A DNA stretch of 64,000 nucleotides, from positions 231,606 to 295,605 of the forward strand of contig KQ965784.1 of assembly GCA_001574975.1 (NCBI GenBank), read 5' to 3'. This DNA comes from Gonapodya prolifera JEL478 (lineage: Eukaryota > Monoblepharomycota > Monoblepharidomycetes > Monoblepharidales > Gonapodyaceae). Shown piece after piece: positions 11,386 through 22,898 of this stretch. Position numbers and translations under genes: made by a program. The first letter of the stretch is position 1; every line of letters starts with the position of its first letter. The notes below the pieces were generated by a model. That model ran no database searches, was not told where the DNA came from, and saw only the letters and a program-made list of their open reading frames with translations.

Positions 11386-13136
11386 TTCCGCGTGCTTGTG
11401 CTGAGTGGGTGGCAGCGTCGGGTCGTTTTGAAGCAGTACCGGAAGAAAAGGAACTGGCTACTGCGGTCAATGGAACCTTTTCTCTCATCATCTGAACCTT
11501 TTTCTGATTCCGAGGGCATTTCCACACTTGCTATGGTAGTCTCATTTTCATCTATAGTACATGCGTTTAAATAGTACACTCGCAAACCCCAAACTGCTCC
11601 CAATCGCTGGTTTTACAAACGTCCCTCGTAGCTCGCCTTATTCACAATAGCCGTGCATCGCGCCCTTCCCTGCCCCTGTTGTGCCCTTTGCCGAACCTGC
11701 ACAGAGCTCAGCGCGTTCAGGTTCAGTTGGTGGCTTGCTCTCATTCCCGGCTTTCGCCCCCTCTTCCCTCATGGCATCACTCCACCCGGGATGTTACCTG
11801 CCAAGCTCCATCACCAACGCTCAACTCTAACCTTGATGGTAAATTCTTTCATATAAAACAAAGAATTAATGTTATTACTCGTGTTTATAGTTGGAAAAGG
11901 GAGTGTGGGGTGGGGCGGGTGGGGAAGCCGGAACCAATTCGGAACCAAATTTGACAGCGATGACGCACAACTCCGCACGCGTTTCTCCGACGGACTCTCT
12001 CCTCGATCTCCATCGCATCTCAGCACATGGGGTCTGCGAGTTTGTTGCCTTATTGACGGTATATTCATTTCAAGACAGCGATAATGCCAACGTCTCCGGT
12101 GGAGGACACGAAAACATAAACACCAAACGTAAGTCAACGGAAAGATCTAGGGGCCGGTAGCAGTCCAAAGGGGACATGTTCCAACCACCTCTAAGCCACG
12201 CCCCTGCGTACAGCCAAGCTCTCCAGATCCACCCGAAAGCTCTGCTCTTAATCTACTGAAGCGCAATGTTCGACTCCACGAGTCCCCGGCGAGAGGTGTG
12301 TGGTACTGCCCGTTGCGAGAACTCTACTTCATCGACGCGCGCTGAAGAGGGGTTGGCGTCTGATGTGTGGGTGATATGTGACGTGAGTCGCGACAGGAGT
12401 CACATATGCGGGAACGCCCTCGCGAAATGGCAAACAGTTCAATAGCATGTCATCCTTGTCCACGTCCACTCGCATCGCATCTCCGACTTGAAGAGTCGAA
12501 AGGAGTTCTCCTACGCTCCTCCAGTATTAACTGTACGAGCTCATGCGCGGCACCAATGAAAAGCCTACCACCAGTGTCAAGGCGTCGAAGAATATTGCAA
12601 GCAGCCCTGCCATCGCGAGGCAAAAGTTGGAGTGTTCGAGCTCCAAAATTTGTCCCTACTGTCATTGCATGTTTCAGCATGGCGACGCAGGACAGCAATG
12701 GTCGCGTCTTCCATCTCTTCATCTCCAGGGGGGTTCTAGCACCGATGCAGGTGATGCTACCTATCCTTTCATCAACAAAAGCAGTCACAGCTTCCAGGAC
12801 CTTTCTCGCGCTTGCTTCTCGGCCCCTGACGAGCTCACCAACCTCCATCCCGACGTCGATGCTGGCGCACGTCCACACAGCTCTGCGTGCGATCCGGCAT
12901 TGTGACGTCAAAGAACCGGTCGACCCGCAACGGGGATGGTGACACGCTCGGACTGCGAATGCGGTGATGAGTAAAACTCTTGGGAGAAGCAAACACGGTT
13001 TGGGAAAGGTTCAGGTTGAATTTGTAAATGATGGGCGTGGTGATGAGGCAGGGAGGGAGGGAAGACCTGTATGTACGTTGAAGAAAGCATCTGTTACTTC
13101 AGAATCATTCAATAAACAGGCAACTATGAACGAACC
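11386..13136. other. Gene-poor 1.75 kb region
   Basis: Lies between the LEU1 start and the end of the FunK1-like gene. It includes the LEU1 promoter side (11386 onward). Between 12406 and 12992 both strands carry overlapping open frames of about 180 codons, neither with recognisable motifs. A coding origin cannot be excluded but is not supported. Nothing else is recognised. Confidence 0.35.
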
Positions 13137-14608
13137 TCAAATCGCCTTAATTCCACCTGTCAATCTTCCTAGCATTTCTATATCGTGAGATTTGAGAATG
13201 AGATGATTTGGATTCACTCCAGCAGGCCATGACAGGGTCGTCGTATTGATATCAACGGGCTAGCGCGCTTTGCCTTCCTCCCCTGCCCAGTCAAAATCGA
13301 TCAAGAAGACGCGATTCCTTCCATTGATGAGAATGTTGGGTTCTCGGAGGTCTCCAAATACAAAGCCACGTCCGTGCATTTCTGCAATGATGGCACTCAA
13401 GTTCGCGCCCAGTTGTTGTTGCATTTCCGGATTGCCCACCCATTTGTCCAATGTCTGACCGTCAATGTGCTCCATCACGATAACCGCCCATCCACGAATA
13501 ATATCCAAACTGAAGAAGAAGATTTTGGGAGCCATTCCCTGAGCGGCCAAATGTTTGTGTTCCTCGATGCCATACCGCCGAGCAAACTTGACCACGTATT
13601 TTCGGTGGGAAGTTGCAGCGGACGAAGAATCGACAGCGGCCTGTGCCTCAGATTCTTCTTGAGCGCTCGACTTCCGCTTCTGGGGGATGGCTTCGAAAAT
13701 CGTATGGTAATGTGAGGCATGAGACTCTCTTTAAAAACGGAGGCATGAGATGCTTGAACATCAATTTTGGAGTTATCACTCACTTGAGGTTGTTTGTATA
13801 TCTCAAATCACCTTCGCCAAGTCCAAAATTACAGAGCCATGGGTAAACCCGAATCTTGTTTGGCGATCTCTCTGCTTCCAGCGCAAGTGCGAGACAGGCC
13901 TTCCTGAAAGCCCACATCACGGTGCAGCATTGGTTGAGACTATGCCGGTTGCTAAAGTCCATCAGTGCTAATTGGTCAGCAGCCAGTGGGCCGACCTCGA
14001 CAGCGCCCCAAATTGCCAAAGTTGGACCAGTAAGGCCAAGGACAAAAAAGGGGACGTTTGGTAGATCCTGCGGGCGTTGCGGAACGTTGCGTTGCTCCAC
14101 CGCACATGAAAGAACAGTGATTGAGCCACAGGATCACATCGGCCCAATCCTAAGAACATCACCGATGCACTCAAGAACGTTGGGGTATGAATAACATCTC
14201 TAACTCACCAATCTCATTTTTCACGTCTACAACAAGAAGAGGCACATGTCTCCCTGTTCGGTCTGTTGCAGTAATGCCACTTGCAGATGTAAACTTGTCC
14301 TGCGGTGGCAGATGGATTGGCCCCACATGGACATTGATATCTTTACGGAACAACTTCTGCAAAAAGAAATCGAGCTGTTCTGCCCTTGATGCCTCGTCCG
14401 GTAGTGCGTTTGTGGACTTGATCAGCTGCTTAAGAGCGTCGATGGGTTCTGAACGTGGAATAACAACTGAAAAGATGACATGGTCTTCCAGGAATTCACA
14501 GAAGAGGCGGATGTTCTCGTCGACCATTCCAATGAACAGGGCGCCCCGAAGAGACTCTTGAGGTGACAGGGACAGGTGATCCGACCGCAGGCCCCACCCC
14601 AACCCCAT
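13137..14608 (-). CDS. Fungal FunK1/crinkler-type protein-kinase-like gene, interrupted by in-frame TAG
   Basis: Belongs to the expanded fungal kinase-like family recognised by GFVFGDLREPNILI (catalytic-loop equivalent, about 13350), VFLIDFDWAGEEGKAR (DFG equivalent) and an upstream segment with DVKNEIG and CDPVAQSLFF. The exons read from 14608 (or the internal ATG at 14527, MVDENIRLF) through introns at about 14208-14152 and 13779-13727. Two oddities. First, a TAG at 13261-13263 falls exactly where the family normally has Tyr-Pro after GKAR. The frame then stays open for 41 more codons (VDINTTTLSWPAGVNPNHL, HDIEMLGRL) to a TGA at 13137-13139, and these match the usual family C-terminus. Second, the join near 14070 (FRNAR to LPNVPFFVLGLTGP) needs either a one-base frameshift or an unusually short 38-base intron. 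It may be a recent pseudogene, use readthrough, or make a shortened protein. It is divergent from the TKL kinase, whose ATG is at 14610. Confidence 0.65.
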
Positions 14609-14609
14609 T

Positions 14610-17600
14610 TATGTCCGGCAGCTTGCAGGCTGCGCGCGTACCCGAGTTCTGGGAGGTGGACACTTCAGAAATTGCATGGACTGCCGTCAAGCTCGGCAGC
14701 GGGGGATTTGGATCCGTCTATCGTGGATTGTGGAGGGACATTCCTGTCGCATTAAAACAAGTCGTTCTTGCCGAATCTCGCGCGTTTGGGAAACCAGTTA
14801 CTGCCCAAGTGGCGCCATCTGCAGAATCGGCCATTGAGACACGTCAAGCTCCAGAAAAAGATGCTGGAGCGCTTGTTGGGACTGAAGCATATTCCCTCGA
14901 CACCAGTAGAACGGTGATTCGAAAAACTGTCAACCGATTGGCTGGAGGACGACGCAGACACTTGTAGCAGACGATGGTTCAGAAGCTGAATATACCAGGA
15001 AGGTGCCTACCTCTATCTTCATTAGCACAAACATTGATAATGCTCTGATAATGCTCGCCCTCTTCTCTCTCGCGACAGGATTTTGACCGAGAGGCGTTCG
15101 TATGGTACAAAATGTCGTCTCCATTTGTCCTTCCGCTCTACGGAATCGGCAACGATGTCAACGGGAGACCGTTCTTTGTTTCGCCTATTCTGCAAAATGG
15201 GAATGCCCAAGACTACCTGAATCGTTTCAAAAGAGAATGCAATGGTGATGACGCAGCCTATCACAAAGAATGTTTGGGCTTGGTGAGACATTGGTGTTTC
15301 CGGTGGAAAATGTTTGTCACGTTCTCCGCAAACTGCAACAGCTTTACGACGTCGCCAAAGGCATGATGTACCTTCATTGCGTTGCTCGCGTTAAGCACAC
15401 TGATCTGAAGTTAGGGAATGTTCTGGTCACGGCTCAAGGGCGTGGAATGATCACCGACTTTGGGTTCGCGCAGCTTGGCGGGGATGAGGACACGCCTGTG
15501 CCAGGAACGGTGTGGTATCTTCCTCCAGAGCGGCTCGCACACTACTTGGGTATTTCTGAATCCACTGAAAATCCTCCCGACACGTCTGTCAATACCATAA
15601 AGCACACCGTCACGAAAGCTGGCGACGTCTATGCGTTTGGTATCATGGTGTGGGTTGTGAGTCATTACTCCTCACGCTGATCTCTGAATTAAAATTGAGC
15701 GCTCTTTGCGTCCATCCGTAGTTCTGGACATTGGCCCCTCCCTACGAGTTTGACGAGGATGACATTGGAGAAGTGCTCGGAAATGTTCTCAAAGGGTTCA
15801 GACCAAAACTCCCGAACAACATGCCCATGAATGTCGCTGCCTTGATGCAGCGTTGCTGGGCTGATGATCCCTCAAAACGTCCTTCGTTTGAAGAAATTGT
15901 TGGAATGCTGGAAGAAATTTGGTACAGTTCGCGGGGAGCAAAGATAAAAAACAAATGAAAAGGTGACTCATTTCTCTCCTCTTTTCAGGCCAGATCTTCC
16001 GCATGTCCGACCTGTACCCACCAATGACGATCTCCTGACTTTGGTCGGGTGTGACTTTCCCGCAGAAGCTGAAATATCGTTTGAACAAGCGCAAAAGTTC
16101 CGTAAAGATGGAGATCTGACAATGGCACTTCGTAATTACATGCGTGGAGCAGAAGTCGACCACTTGGAAGCGCAGTACCAGTGTGCTGAATGGTGCAAGA
16201 TTGGACTCGGTCTCCACCATCGTGATTTGCACAAGGCTGCATATTGGTACGAGAAGGCTGCCAAGCAAGGCCACGCACCGTCACTGTGTGCTCTCGGGGA
16301 TTTCCACAGATTTGGTCTGGGACCATGCAGCAGGGACATGGTCCGAGCTACGGAGCTGTACCGTAAGGCGGCTGGACTGGATCACGTTGATGCTCAGACT
16401 CGACTTGGGTTTATGCTGATGCACCAGTACGAAGTCAGGTGGGACTACGACGAGGCAGTGCGGTGTTGGAAGCGGGCGGCGGAGAAAAAGTCTGCCCTAG
16501 CGAAGTTCCTTTTGGCCGAATGCCACCTTCTCGGTCTTGGCATGAGGCAAGACATTATCGAGGGTGAAAATTTGGCGAAAGCAGCAGCTGAACTAGGCAA
16601 TCCGGATGCACAGTTTCATATGGGGATCATTTGTGAGACGTGCAAGGACTTTACCTCAGCGCGAGATTGGTATGAGCGGGCGAGCAAACAAGGCCACGCA
16701 GGGGCGAAGACGCATCTTGGAGACCTTCATTGGCATGGGGTGGGCGGTCTGACCTCGAGCAAAGAAAAGGCAGTGAAGTGGTACCGCGAAGCCACCGAGC
16801 AGGGCAATATTGGAGCGATCTGGCGTCTTGGATACTGCTACCGCGAGGGACAGGGGATAGAGAAGGACATGAAACGTGGCAAGGCGTTGACTCAAAGCAT
16901 AGGAAAGTCAACATACGTGATTCCGGATAGGCTGAAAAATGTGGAAGCACTAGGGTTCGGGGGAACACCTGCTGTTTCCCACGTCCCCGCACCAATTCGG
17001 AAAGCATTTGAAGGCTTGCAGAGAGGGACAAGGGCGGAGTTCCAGGTGCAAAACGCGTATGTCCCACCAGATGCCATTCGAGCCATTGCCGCGAGGAAGG
17101 CGAAAAGCATGCACCTTGAGAGTAAGCATCAGCACCAGTGGGAGGAGAATCTCGGTGCTTTTAGAAAGGAACATTGATATTGTTTCGTCTGCAGATTGCG
17201 GGATCAGGGAAGCAGGACTGTTGGCGCTTGCTGACGCGCTCCAGAATGGAAGCGTGGTTGGAACGCTTCGTCGTGAGGGTGAGTGAAGAGGAGAGGTGGA
17301 TACCAAGGTCCTAACTGACGTGGGCTCACTGTTGCTAACCGTCTTCACATAATCTTCACTCCTGTACCGCCCGATTAAAATGATGTTAACCCTTCACTGG
17401 CTCTTTACTGCTCCTGTTGCATACCAACTCCGTCGGAGCAGATGGTGCCAAGACCCGCCCTGTGGGGTTGCAGGAGTTGCGCCTCGCAGGTGAGCATGTT
17501 TCCCGGGAACAGATGAACTTGGGTACTTCGTCCCCGCTCCAGGTAACCAGATCGGATATGACGGAGCGCGAACTGTCGCTGAAGCCCTCAAAGTCAACAA

Positions 17601-19048
17601 CACTCTCACCACTTTGCATCTGGATCGTGAGTGTAGAAAGACATGACTTGACTTCGATTTGAAGTGGGAAAATAATGGTACAATGCACCATGTAACGTTA
17701 CAGGGAATAATATCGGGGATGAAGGTGCGCATGCAGTCGTCGAGGCGCTGAAGGTCAACAAAGTTCTTGTCCGGTTGGATCTGAATCGTGCGTGTGACAA
17801 ATTGTTTGACGTGGGCACTTGATGTTGAACTTATTGTTATTATGGCAGGGAACAATATTGGAGTAGATGGGGCGCACGCTGTCGCCGAGGCTCTTATAAT
17901 CAACAAGACTCTCTCTGGTTTGGGTCTGACTAGTGAGTGTGGACCGGCTTGGCGTGGTGCTGAGATAGTACCGGCAATCGATGGTGGACTGGTTCTTTTT
18001 ATGTGTAACAGTGAACAATATCGGTGATGGCGGGGCACGGGCTTTAGCCGAGGCCCTAAGGTTGAACGAGACTCTCACGCGATTAGATCTGAATCGTGAG
18101 TGAAGACAAAAATGGCGTGGCTTTGACCTGGCATGGGTAAATCGTTGTTCTGGTCCTTCTGTATTTATAGGGAACAATATCGGAGATGAAGGAGTGCTTG
18201 CTGTTGCCGAAGCCCTCAAAGTGAACAAGGCTCTCATCCGATTGGATCTTAATCGTGAGTGTGGAAAGACATGGCGTGGCTTATATTTCAGGCAGGCAAT
18301 TTGACGTTGAATGTTTTTTTTTTTTTTTTCTTGGTGACAGTGAACAATATTGGTGATGGCGGGGCGGGGGCTTTGGCCGAAGTCCTCAGAGTCAACAAGT
18401 CTCTAACCCGTTTGCATCTGAATCGTGAGTGTGGAAGACGAGCGTGTGTTTTACTTGACGTGGGCAAATGATTGTGCACTGGATCTTTTCAATGCCGTCA
18501 AATCGTACAGACAACAGCGTCGGAGATGTTGGGTTGCGTGCAGTCGCCGAGGCGCTGAAAGTCAACAAGACACTGGTCGTGTTAAGTCTAGAAAGTGAGT
18601 GTGGACAGCCATGGTGTGCCTTTGATTTGAGATGGTCCGTTTCCGATATTAAAGAGAACAATATCCGAGATGACGGGGCGTGTGCTATCGCTGACGCCCT
18701 CAAAGTCAACAATACACTCACTGGTTTGGATCTGAGTAGTGAGTGTGGCAAGAGTCGGCTGAGCATTTATTTGATGCGGGTGAATAATTTCATTGGTTCA
18801 CTCGTTGCCAGAGAATAATATCGGCAAAGATGGGGCCGAAGCCGCCACCGAGGCGCTCAGCGTCAACAAAGCTCTAACTACATTGAACCTAGAGGGTAAG
18901 TGCGGACAGACACGGCGTGCGTTGATTTGACGTCGGCATCTCACAGATTGCATGTCATTTTTTCATTATAGACAACTGGGGTATCATTAGCACCCTGGCG
19001 ACTGCACTACGTGCTCTTGCGGTCCATGTACGCAAAATACTCGTATAA
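14610..19048 (+). CDS. TKL-type kinase - Sel1 repeats - leucine-rich repeat fusion
   Basis: One long multidomain signalling protein. The kinase domain has a Gly loop LGSGGFGSVYRG (residues ~28-39), Lys in VALKQV, HTDLKLGNVL (HxD catalytic loop with Thr instead of Arg), DFGFAQL, PPE in place of APE, and CWADDPSKRPSFEEI; it looks active. Introns lie near 14955-15078, 15283-15340, 15652-15720 and 15927-15988. The next exon (about 15989-17122) encodes seven or so Sel1-like TPR repeats, e.g. AAYWYEKAAKQGHAPSLCAL and ARDWYERASKQGHAGAKTHL. It ends at a GTAAGC donor in phase 1 that joins at 17195 to give HLENCGIREAGLLALADAL, starting the LRR part. Ten 84-base LRR exons and a short last exon (18972-19048) follow. 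Kinase and LRR parts suggest a receptor-like cytosolic sensor; no signal peptide or membrane segment is seen. An alternative is that the LRR part is a separate gene, but the phase-perfect join argues against this. Confidence 0.82.
17195..18895 (+). repeat. Tandem array of ten 84-base LRR exons with related introns
   Basis: Exons at 17195-17278, 17543-17626, 17704-17787, 17849-17932, 18012-18095, 18171-18254, 18341-18424, 18511-18594, 18655-18738 and 18812-18895. Each is exactly 84 bases and encodes one 28-residue NLRC3-type repeat of the pattern NNIGDEGAxAxAEALKVNKx. Every boundary is phase 1. The introns (mostly 60-86 bases) mostly begin with variants of gtgagtgtggaaagacatgg, so exon and intron were copied together with a unit near 160 bases. 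The first intron is longer (264 bases) and holds a decayed repeat. Expansion by unequal crossing-over keeps the frame, which is the likely mechanism. Confidence 0.92.
17406..17489 (+). pseudogene. Dead LRR exon inside the array
   Basis: Reads as TNSVGADGAKTR followed by LQELRLA and a GTGAGC donor, so it is clearly a relative of the 84-base exons. It lacks several codons of the repeat and has no AG acceptor: the place where neighbours have CAG reads CAT. It is most likely skipped, leaving one 264-base intron between the first two live LRR exons. Confidence 0.6.
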
Positions 19049-20039
19049 CTTAGAGAATCCTTGATATACAACACCCGCACAAGCTCAAGCCACTTCTTCC
19101 TCCGCATCTTCACCCTTCTGGACGCTGCGGTATGCCAGAATGACGTTTGCGCCGACCTTTGCCAAGTCTTCCGAAAGTGTACTAATCGATTAAGTTGAAA
19201 GATGTCTTCGAAACTGCTCGTCCACCCGCTCACAGCATAGAGAACATCGGCAACATCGATCGAACGATGACTCGCCAACTCCACAACAAGTCTGTTCAGG
19301 TGATCATTGCAACCTTTCCCAGCACGTCGATGTCGGCTTTGGGCTAAACTTTCTCGTAAGATCAACTTTATCCTCGAATCTTCACCACGTTCTGGTGAGT
19401 CATCATGTTATCCCTTCTTCCCGTGTACTGGTGCCCCGCCCTGGGAAGCGAATTCCGGAATCATCCACGATGAAAAACCCATGGTCGACCATTTTTCAGT
19501 CTCCTCTTTACAAGTCGTCGCACAAAGAAGATGGACAAAAAAAGGATGCACTCTCTCTTTGACACCCTGAATGAGTCATCGGGTCGACCGAAGCCATTGA
19601 AGGCAGAAACGGGACAGGAAACGGGCGGACAAAGGGGCGGATGACACAGTCGGATGCGAACCGGCGGAAAGTGTGGTGGCGAGGAAAAAAGGACAAGCGA
19701 CTGAAGTCTGGGTAGGGTTGCAGGACGACGGCGAGCAGGAAAGACGAGGACGCTCTGAGCAGAAGAGTAGCTAATGCTGTTCAAGCTCTTGCAGTCCGTC
19801 CTCCTACCGGCGGCGTGCCTGCACCACTGCCCCAAGCGCCGCGTTCATTCTTGTCTGTGAATCGGCAGTGGCGGGACAACGTGAACACGCAGTACGGCGA
19901 CCTGTGTTGTGGAAATCATACTCACTCTCCTCCCAACGGGACAGCACAGAGCTTGCGCCACCCGCGCCATCTCACCGTCTTTACATCGCCCCCGGCGGTC
20001 AGCGCAGTGCGCATTGTTCCGCTATAATGTTTGTTTAAT
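19049..20039. other. Intergenic, weak coding hints only
   Basis: About 1 kb after the LRR gene. Open frames of 124-136 codons exist on the minus strand (19365-18955, 19835-19461) without known motifs. On the plus strand around 19815-19910 a stretch reading QAPRSFLSVNRQWRDNV recalls the region after an F-box, but no full gene can be built. Confidence 0.3.
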
Positions 20040-20165
20040 GTCGACATACACCTGTTCACTCCGTGGGCCAAAGTTCAGTTATGTAATTTCCAGAGAGCCA
20101 ACCCCCACTGAAAGGCGAAATATGTGTCTCCGGCAGCGAGTTTTTCGAGCTTGCGACGTTACCTT
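20040..20165 (-). pseudogene. Ankyrin-repeat fragment
   Basis: About 125 bases that align base for base, with scattered differences, to 23520-23645 inside the ankyrin pseudogene. In translation, KNSLPETHISPF corresponds to ENSRSETHGFLL there. The fragment has lost frame and has no flanking exons, so it is a relic of a second ankyrin gene or a partial duplication. Confidence 0.6.
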
Positions 20166-20390
20166 GGTGGGATGGTTGGGGAGAACTGCGGCGAGAAAAG
20201 AAAATGCGCGGGAGCAAACTTCCAGCAGTGTCAACAATTCCTCCATTCTTCTCTAAAAAATCCAACAAGCATAGCAACATCTTTGCCATTCCTACAATCC
20301 ATACGGTCACAAGATCTACAGCCATCCCCACGACTCCAACCAAATAACGTCACAGCTATAGTTCCAGCGTGCACTATCCTGTCTGTCGCC

Positions 20391-22403
20391 TTACGTGGTC
20401 CTGGGTCGCATCTTCACCGGGAGCCCATCTGGCCGCTTCACCTGCCACGTCATGAAGTCCGCGCCTTCGATCTCTGACACATCGAATCCGGCTTCCAGGT
20501 CGAAGCGACGAACAATGTGGCCGATAACGACGCGAAGTTCTAGAAGTGCAATAGGGTACGGAAGGGAATTGCATGGAAGGCGATTGGAGGGTAAGGATGT
20601 GGAATCGAAATGAACACAAAACACGACTCACCGTTCCAGGCAAAGGTCTTTCCGATGCAGTCTCTTGTTCCCAAAGAAAACGGCATAAAGGCGTTTTTGT
20701 TAAGCATGACGGGCTTGCCCCAATGGCCCTCCTCCTTGTTGTCCGCTTTGCCACCATCGCCGTACTAAAAAGCTTCTTCTTCCGTCATGGCCTCGCCGCT
20801 GCCACTCAGCCATCGCTCGGGGACAAACTCGTCTCCGCAGAGCCAGAATAGGTGAGGAATGATTAAGTCCAAGGGAGAAAACACGGAGCAAGGTGTGTGC
20901 ACCCATCTTTTGGGCTTGTTTGGGTAGTGTAAAACGAGAAGTACGTCATCGTTCCGGCGGGAATGTGGTACGTTTTCGGGTTGCCGTTCTCGTCGCGCAC
21001 AACCACACCGGTGTCCTCTGGGAACTCTCTCCATGTTTGGCCACGATACCTCTCAATCTCATGGTTTCGTGGAGAACCGCGTCCAGGTACGGGAGGCGTT
21101 TGAGTTTTTCCAACGGCAGAGGAAGGGACAGGTGGGGGAACGCCTCGTCCAATTCCTTCCTGAGCTTTGCGAGGGTCTCGGGTTGCTGAAGCAACAGGGC
21201 AGTGGCCGACGTCATGGAGTTGGCGGTGGTCTTAGACCCGGCGCCAAGCATCGTCCGCGCCATGGACTTGACCTCCTTCTCGTCCAGGTTCCCCGCCTTC
21301 CCTTGGTCCATTGTCCACTGCAGAATGTCTGCGCCTGTCTCTTTCTTCTCGTTGAGGCTCCTCCGTGTGGACAGGCAGTGATCGATGTGATCCGTTTGGA
21401 CTTTGTATGCGGGCGCCGAGATATACTTGTCAAACAAACCCCGACCAAGAGGGAGGACCGTCTTCATGGAAATATGATGAATCGATTCACGCATAGCGTG
21501 TGAGAAGGGGTGCTCGCCGCTCTCAATTATGTGAAAACTCTCGCCGAATGCCGTGCTCCCGATCACGTCAGCTGACAAAGTACTTGTTGAAGCAAGAGTG
21601 ATGCTATGTCACCGCATTGTTCAAAGCCACAGTGAGACGGATCTGTACATACATGAAACTCCTGCAAGAGATTCACTGTCAAGAAACCATTCTTGTCCTT
21701 TTTCGATGCAAAGATCTTCTTCTCGAGGATGTTGTAGATTTCGATATTAGTGGCTCCAGATTGGCGAGATGCTTGACGGAGAACGCAGGCGAAAGAATGC
21801 GCCGAAAACGCTTGTGCACAACGAGATCTCGAGTGGCAATGATGTTTCCGGCTTCCTATAAGTTGTAGATGACAAAATATTAAATCACTTCAGTGGACGT
21901 GGGCGCATGCAGCTTCTCAAGAAGAAACCTACCTCTGCCACGCGGACCGCCTCGTACGTTCCCTTGTGCTTTGGAAGAACGTATGTTTGATGTACTGGAG
22001 GGGTTTACTATGGATAAGCGGCTAGGGACTGCGGAACAACTGACGGAGCTTATTTACGTAGTGGCAAGCTTCTGGGTCCGCAATGCTGATCCGGTCTGGT
22101 GCCACTCTACAACATGAAATTTAATGTTAGCAATCGTTCCAGGGACGTGTATCTATGCGCCGTACGTGACAATGGCGCCATAGCGATCGTGTGTATCTCT
22201 GAGCCGCAAGTTCCAGGTTCCCTTTGCAGTCTGAGAGAAGTTGTACAGTGGGATCGCCAATTCACGCTTCGAGCCGGGAATGACATTCAGCGGCGAGAGG
22301 AGCAGGTGTCGATGAGGTGAATGAAGTACCAAGACAAAACAAAGACGACTGTCGCTGTCACGACATTGGTTGGAGTGAACAGTTCGGTGATGCGTGCAGA
22401 CAT
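20391..22403 (-). pseudogene. Cytochrome P450 pseudogene 2
   Basis: Close paralogue of the copy at 2992-4703 and the more complete one. It has the N-terminal anchor from the ATG at 22403, RRILSPAFSVKHLANLEP, DVIGSTAFGESFHIIESGEH, the I-helix region MLGAGSKTTANS, the ExxR region LHETMRLRG, and a haem motif MPFSLGTRDCIGKTFAW. The C-terminus ends at TAA (20391). Against the other copy it shows one-base losses near 22293 (LIDT to LLLSPLN), near 21740 (NLEP to EIYNILEKK) and near 21020 (IVAKHG to EFPEDTGVVV), and a CAG-to-TAG change near 20767 (EEEAF, stop, YGDGG). With at least four lesions it cannot encode a full P450, unless several are assembly errors. The intact genes in the same window make a general error rate this high unlikely. 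Confidence 0.78.
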
Positions 22404-22898
22404 GATGAGCGCCTAACCCGTTGAACAACAGCAGCAGAAGACTGCAACATTTATGTTGGGATGAAATGTGGAAGTAGGCTGCCGCCTAAAACGCCAAAAA
22501 TCTCTGAGTCCGTGTGGACCCTTTTGAGGACAGATTCCTTGCGAAGAGGATGAAGCATCAAGCTCTGTTCTTTCAAGTCTTAGACGGCGGGAATCACACT
22601 CTTCCAGTATGTGACACGGCAGGATGATATTCTGATATTCTCGCCGGTTATTGCCCTTTCATGCAGTGGTTCCAGGGAGAGAGGACGCCGGCAAAAATGC
22701 GATTACGTATTGTCTGGAACCCACCGACCTCTTCACTTTTCTGCTCGGTTTCTCCCCTGTTTGAAGGTGAGCGTTTGTTATTGATCGAGTCTGGCAAAAA
22801 AAAAAAAAAAGTCCGAACAAAATGAATAATCGACTATTGCCAATGTTTTTATGTACACATGCAATGTCGCATGTCACGCATCACACCCATAATGAACT
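22404..22898. other. Intergenic, nothing recognised
   Basis: About 500 bases between the P450 and ankyrin relics. It includes a run of A at about 22797-22810. No coding features are seen. Confidence 0.35.

Noticed and set aside
12406-12992. Overlapping ~180-codon frames on both strands
   Set aside because: Neither has a recognisable domain or clear splice context. Mentioned as undetermined sequence, not called as genes.
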